From positions 1-64,000 of the forward strand of contig NW_025777958.1 in assembly GCF_021130785.1 (NCBI RefSeq): a stretch of DNA of 64,000 bases, read 5' to 3'. The DNA is from Homalodisca vitripennis (lineage: Eukaryota > Arthropoda > Insecta > Hemiptera > Cicadellidae). Shown in pieces: positions 60,777-64,000 of the stretch; position 1 is the first letter of the stretch, and each line of letters starts with the position of its first letter. The notes beneath the pieces were generated by a model. It was given only the letters and a program-made list of their open reading frames with translations, did not search any database and had not been told where the DNA came from. Made by a program: the position numbers and the translations under genes.

Positions 60777-60949
60777 GAGTTTGTCAACGTTGTTTTGGTT
60801 GTTGTTAGTTAACTGTAGTTCCGTAACTTCCGCTCCAGCCTATGAGTGTAGTCGGACTTAGCACCATCAGACCACCTGAGTTTCGGCATCAATGGGAGCA
60901 GCACCTCCCCCACCTCAGGGTCAGAAGCGGCACCCCTGATTGTGCATTC

Positions 60950-61755
60950 AATGGGTAAATGATCTGATCCTGGAAAGTCCACCACTTAAAAATTGCTGAT
61001 TGAGTCTAGCACATTAATGGAAACTGCGGCTAAATCTATTACAGAACATCCTCTAGTATTGATACATGTGAAATCGCCCTCGGAATCTTCTCTAGATCTG
61101 CCATTCAAAACTATTTACCCATGATAATTAAAAAGTTCTAATAATTTACGCCTATTTGAATTTACAACTATATCTTTTTAATTTCGGTTACTACTAAAGT
61201 TCGCATTGAAATCCTCTAAATTTATTTAATTTTTAAATTTTGCTCGTGCCCTATTCGCCCATTCAGGTCTCCTATTAAAATTAAATTTTCCTGACAAAAA
61301 TGTGTCAAATTTTCAAAATCCCTGTTCCAGTTATTAAAATTAAGGTACACTGGTACAATTAATAATCTTTTCCCATTTACTTCGACATTTATAACAGAAA
61401 AATGTTCTTCCCTTACAATGCTAATGCAATTAAAAAAGTTAGATTTTTTCCTTATCATGATTATAGATCCGCCTATATTCCTACCAAACTGCGCTATTCT
61501 ATGTGCAAAAGAAAACTTCAACTTATAATCTACCAAACTATTTACAATATAGTCTTCTTCCCGTAAGGGAATGAACGTTTCTAATGGAACAATAACGTCA
61601 TATTTATTTATTAAAACTAAAAAACTATCGTCACTGACCTTATTTAAGAGACCACAAACATTATATACTAAAAGCGTTAACCCGTCCACTTGCCGCTCTG
61701 AGTCCGTTATGGAAGTCCTTGTCTGTTGCCGGGGGGTGGGATTGGCTGCACCTCC
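60950..61755 (-). pseudogene. LINE ORF2 endonuclease domain
   Basis: The frame begins without an ATG (PTPRQQTRTSITDSERQVDG) directly after ORF1 and reads LTLLVYNVCGLLNKVSDDSF, the usual N-x-x-G-L start of LINE APE-type endonucleases. It then gives DVIVPLETFIP (catalytic Glu in xET), LILIGDLNGRIG (GDxN catalytic motif; 61,275-61,240), and after a stop at 61,222 FTCINTRGCSVIDLAAVSI and FPGSDHLPIECTI (SDH motif, near 60,965). All key residues (E, D-N, SDH) are recognisable. At least three stops (61,222, about 61,180 and about 61,110) break the frame. The enzyme nicks the target to prime reverse transcription. W normally found in RGL/N motifs is replaced (NVCGL). Confidence 0.8.
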
Positions 61756-62310
61756 TCAGCGTCTGCTGGTGTCACTGCCTCCGCTTGGCCATGGTACTCC
61801 TCCGCTGCCGCCGCCTCCGGGTGCTGCCGCTTCTTTCTGCTGCCTGTCCTCCTGGAGCTCACCGAGGAACTGGGAGAAGTCTCGGCCCATCACCTCTTTG
61901 AGTCGGGTGCCGCCGTCCACCGCACCAGCCCTCAGCTTCCCTTCGTCCCACGTGAAGCGACAGCCCTCGATGGTCAGATGGTCGAACACTAACTGCATCT
62001 TCCTCCGCCCTGTGACGCGCTCCACCTCAGCTCGGACCTTAACCAGCTTAGCCCGCTTCTGCCATATCTCTTCTGTGTAGTCTCTGTGGACGACGTCCAC
62101 AAGCCTAGACACCACAACACTGCTCTGCCTCTTTATATCAGCTTTTTCTTCCCTCAAAGCACTGTTTTCAGCTTGCAGGCCCTCGATTCTTTCATTTAAA
62201 CGAGCCAAATCTTCCTTGGTGGCAATATTAGCTAACTTTTGATCCAACAAAAGACTTAGACTGTTCATAAGTTGCTCTTGTGTGATGTCTCTTACCTTTT
62301 CACCTGCCAT
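61756..62310 (-). CDS. LINE ORF1 protein, RNA-binding type
   Basis: The frame is intact over 184 codons from ATG 62,310 to the stop at 61,756-61,758. Residues about 10-70 form a heptad-rich, charged helix (SLSLLLDQKL, LARLNERIEGLQAENSALR), a coiled coil expected to trimerise or dimerise. Residues about 75-150 (LVKVRAEVERVTGR, LVFDHLTIEGCRFTW, DEGKLRAG) resemble the C-terminal half of L1-type ORF1 proteins, which bind the element's RNA. A Gly/Ser/Pro-rich end follows (APGGGGSGGVPWPSGGS). ORF2 begins just downstream in another frame. It is the only apparently undamaged coding frame of size in the window, but it belongs to a truncated element, so it has no evident role. The start is the first ATG after stops. 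Confidence 0.7.
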   Translation of the reverse strand: MAGEKVRDITQEQLMNSLSLLLDQKLANIATKEDLARLNERIEGLQAENSALREEKADIKRQSSVVVSRLVDVVHRDYTEEIWQKRAKLVKVRAEVERVTGRRKMQLVFDHLTIEGCRFTWDEGKLRAGAVDGGTRLKEVMGRDFSQFLGELQEDRQQKEAAAPGGGGSGGVPWPSGGSDTSRR

Positions 62311-62450
62311 TGTACCTGAAGCTGAAGGGGAGATTGGTAATTCGGGTGATCGATGCCGCTTTGCTGTCTGGGTGTTGATGGTAAGAAAAACTCACTAATT
62401 TTCTTCTCACTCATATATAAACTGTCTCACACACACAACAGTGTCTCTTC

Positions 62451-62934
62451 AATCAACAGTAACACATTCAATTGAAGATCAAAGTTTGTAGCAAATAAAA
62501 TACAATTGCGACATATTATCATCAAAAATTGAATACAGCACAAAATTTAGCAGATAATATTTAAAATAACTACGTGTTTTCACTATGAAGGAAATTTCAA
62601 GATTAACGGTGGTTGAGGTGCGACCTCAAAAAAGCAGGTAAACGGAAACGGAACAATGGAATGACAGGTACATTTTGTTCAAGGGCACATGGTCCCTTAA
62701 AATTAGGGACTCCGTTTTTTAACATCATATTCTCAGAACCATCGGTCAGTATGAATGTATCAGTCTTGCAGACTTATATTTTTATTTATATTGCAAGCCC
62801 CATGATGTCATTAATCAATCAAATTATATAATATAGTATATTCATATTTTTATTCGTAGAAATATAAAGTTGAGAGAATTATGTACACCGTTCAAGAAAC
62901 TGATAAGTTTTAATGTTTTAAAACGATAATTAAC
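62451..62934. other. Short non-coding stretch, nothing recognised
   Basis: A 72-codon plus-strand frame (62,613-62,831) has no family signature. Confidence 0.45.
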
Positions 62935-63095
62935 TAAACGGGTAGCAGACTACAAACATTACAATCTGAGTGGGGAAGAATTTGTCGGTCTGAGGCTGTA
63001 ATTCGATTTGAGCGTGTCAACTAAAGTGGCACCGCGACTCTCCGTCGACAAATCCAATTTAACGGATTCACACTTTACGACTATGAACAAGTTTT
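62935..63095 (+). repeat. Duplicated non-coding block 6, right copy
   Basis: This is the counterpart of 20,980-21,140, same orientation: GTCTGAGGCTG, TTCGATTTGAGCG, AAATCCAATTTAACGG and TTCACACTTTA. Confidence 0.6.
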
Positions 63096-63739
63096 ACTTA
63101 AATCTTTCCTTTTTTTCAAAGTAAGGTCAAATTCGTCAAATTAAGTCACCGTATGAAATCTTCGTTCCCTCATTAACGTTTTCTGAAGGGATGTTCATAC
63201 GTAATTGTGAATATAACTTTATGTTTCATAACTTAAAATATATATCATGAGCAAATTTATATTTTACGTATAAATCCTGCTTCATAGCACAACCAACTTA
63301 AAAAGCACGAGTGGTTAGTTTACTATTATTTTAAGTCCCAGTAATATTTTCTTACTTTTTGATATTTAATGAATTATCCCGTTCATTAGTTAAAATGAAC
63401 TAACATTTCTCTCCTCAATACATCAATAGTTTTTTGTAATTATACTTAAAAAGTAGTGATTTATTAAATGTTTTAAAACATACGTATAAAGTAAGTAAAG
63501 GAGTAAAAATTAAACATATAGTTGAACATGTTATAACTTGAAACTAAAACAAATTTATATACAAAAATGTTAGTACACAATTATCAATTAATTTATACTT
63601 AGTATTACAATAAGGTATGAAGGAACTAGTTAATTTTATTGATTTACTTTTGATCTAATCTTGTTTTTAGTATTTATGTTTATAAAAGATATTATAATCT
63701 TAAAATAAAGCCTAGATTGTCATATTGAACATTGTAAAG

Positions 63740-63875
63740 AAACTAGTCCGTCCAGTACTTCTTCCTTGTATTAGATTTTTATGACCGACGATGCAACTAC
63801 AGTCCTTAGCTGATCAGTGAGCTGGTCACGTTTTAGGATAACGCCCGATAATAACGTACTTGCCTCCAATATCGA
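63740..63875 (-). repeat. Inverted third copy of the 5.3 / 49.3 kb block
   Basis: The reverse complement reads GGCAAGTACGTTATTATCGG, then CTGATCAGCTAAGGACTG and GGTCATAAAAATC-TATACAA. It matches 5300-5421 and 49,298-49,400, but in opposite orientation. It shows that this block is a dispersed or inverted repeat as well as part of the colinear series. Confidence 0.65.
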
Positions 63876-64000
63876 TGGCTATATCACAAGTTCCGTAGTC
63901 TACAAGTTACAAGCGTTAACATGTAGACAACTTTTTATAATTTTAAACTAAAAAGGGAAACCATGAACTAAAGTGAAACGATAACCACTATATTTTTTAA

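Larger units (their letters stand above)
59992..62450 (-). mobile_element. LINE with ORF1, endonuclease and partial RT, truncated at its 3' side
   Basis: Read on the minus strand: a 5' untranslated region (about 62,450-62,311), ORF1 (62,310-61,756), then ORF2 with an apurinic-type endonuclease (61,690-60,950) and the first half of a reverse transcriptase (60,800-59,993). The RT stops abruptly at about 59,992, where the unrelated repeat-encoded protein begins in the same frame. The downstream RT, C-terminal region and 3' tail are missing. The GC-rich 5' end (61,690-62,000) contrasts with the A+T-rich surroundings and suggests a comparatively young insertion. The clade (I/R1-like against others) cannot be settled by eye. 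Confidence 0.85.

Noticed and set aside
61571..62080. 169-codon plus-strand frame rich in Ser and Pro
   Set aside because: It is the antisense shadow of the GC-rich LINE ORF1, which has a coherent coiled-coil and RNA-binding pattern on the minus strand.

Overview
This window is eukaryotic nuclear DNA, almost certainly from an arthropod and probably an insect. It is strongly A+T-rich (roughly 70% by eye), full of (TA)n and (CA)n microsatellites, and packed with decayed transposable elements: Penelope-like retroelements, non-LTR retrotransposons, Tc1/mariner DNA transposons, and tRNA- and 5S-rRNA-derived repeats. I find no intact host protein-coding gene. Every recognisable coding stretch belongs to a mobile element and carries stops, frameshifts or deletions. 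A hemipteran host is possible from the mix of elements, but this is a weak guess.

Layout: 1-0.27 kb, C-terminal end of a Mutator-like transposase. 1-7 kb, non-coding blocks that recur in the same order and orientation at 37-52.5 kb, including a ~2 kb element with ~100 bp inverted termini in both places. 7.2-11.6 kb, three pieces of one Penelope-like element in opposite orientations. 13.4-20.3 kb, a 6.85 kb palindrome with 2.2 kb arms, each arm holding a 5S-like repeat; its spacer holds a truncated tRNA-derived repeat and an internally deleted Tc1/mariner element. 21.4-24.7 kb, a LINE relic split by a second Tc1/mariner element with ~490 bp inverted termini. 26.9-28.2 kb, a dead 1.29 kb mariner. 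32.5-34.4 kb, a Jockey/CR1-like LINE. 37.7-38.1 kb, an unassigned GC-richer block. 40.6-41.1 kb, two divergent tRNA-derived repeats, each ending in (TA)n, one with complete Pol III signals. 56 kb, a second, diverged GIY-YIG relic of Penelope type. 58.2-62.4 kb, a LINE (ORF1, endonuclease, partial reverse transcriptase) joined to a decayed arthropod repeat-encoded protein, with a ~179 bp tandem duplication at its far end. 62.9-63.9 kb, two further copies of blocks seen at 21.0 kb and 5.3 kb.

The main structural point is that 1.06-21 kb and 37.3-63.1 kb share at least six colinear blocks, offset by 36-46 kb. This fits an old tandem segmental duplication whose copies have since collected different insertions. 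A second point is the abundance of inverted structure at every scale: 46 bp, 100 bp, 500 bp and 2.2 kb arms. Stretches not named in the feature list are A+T-rich non-coding DNA in which I recognise nothing.
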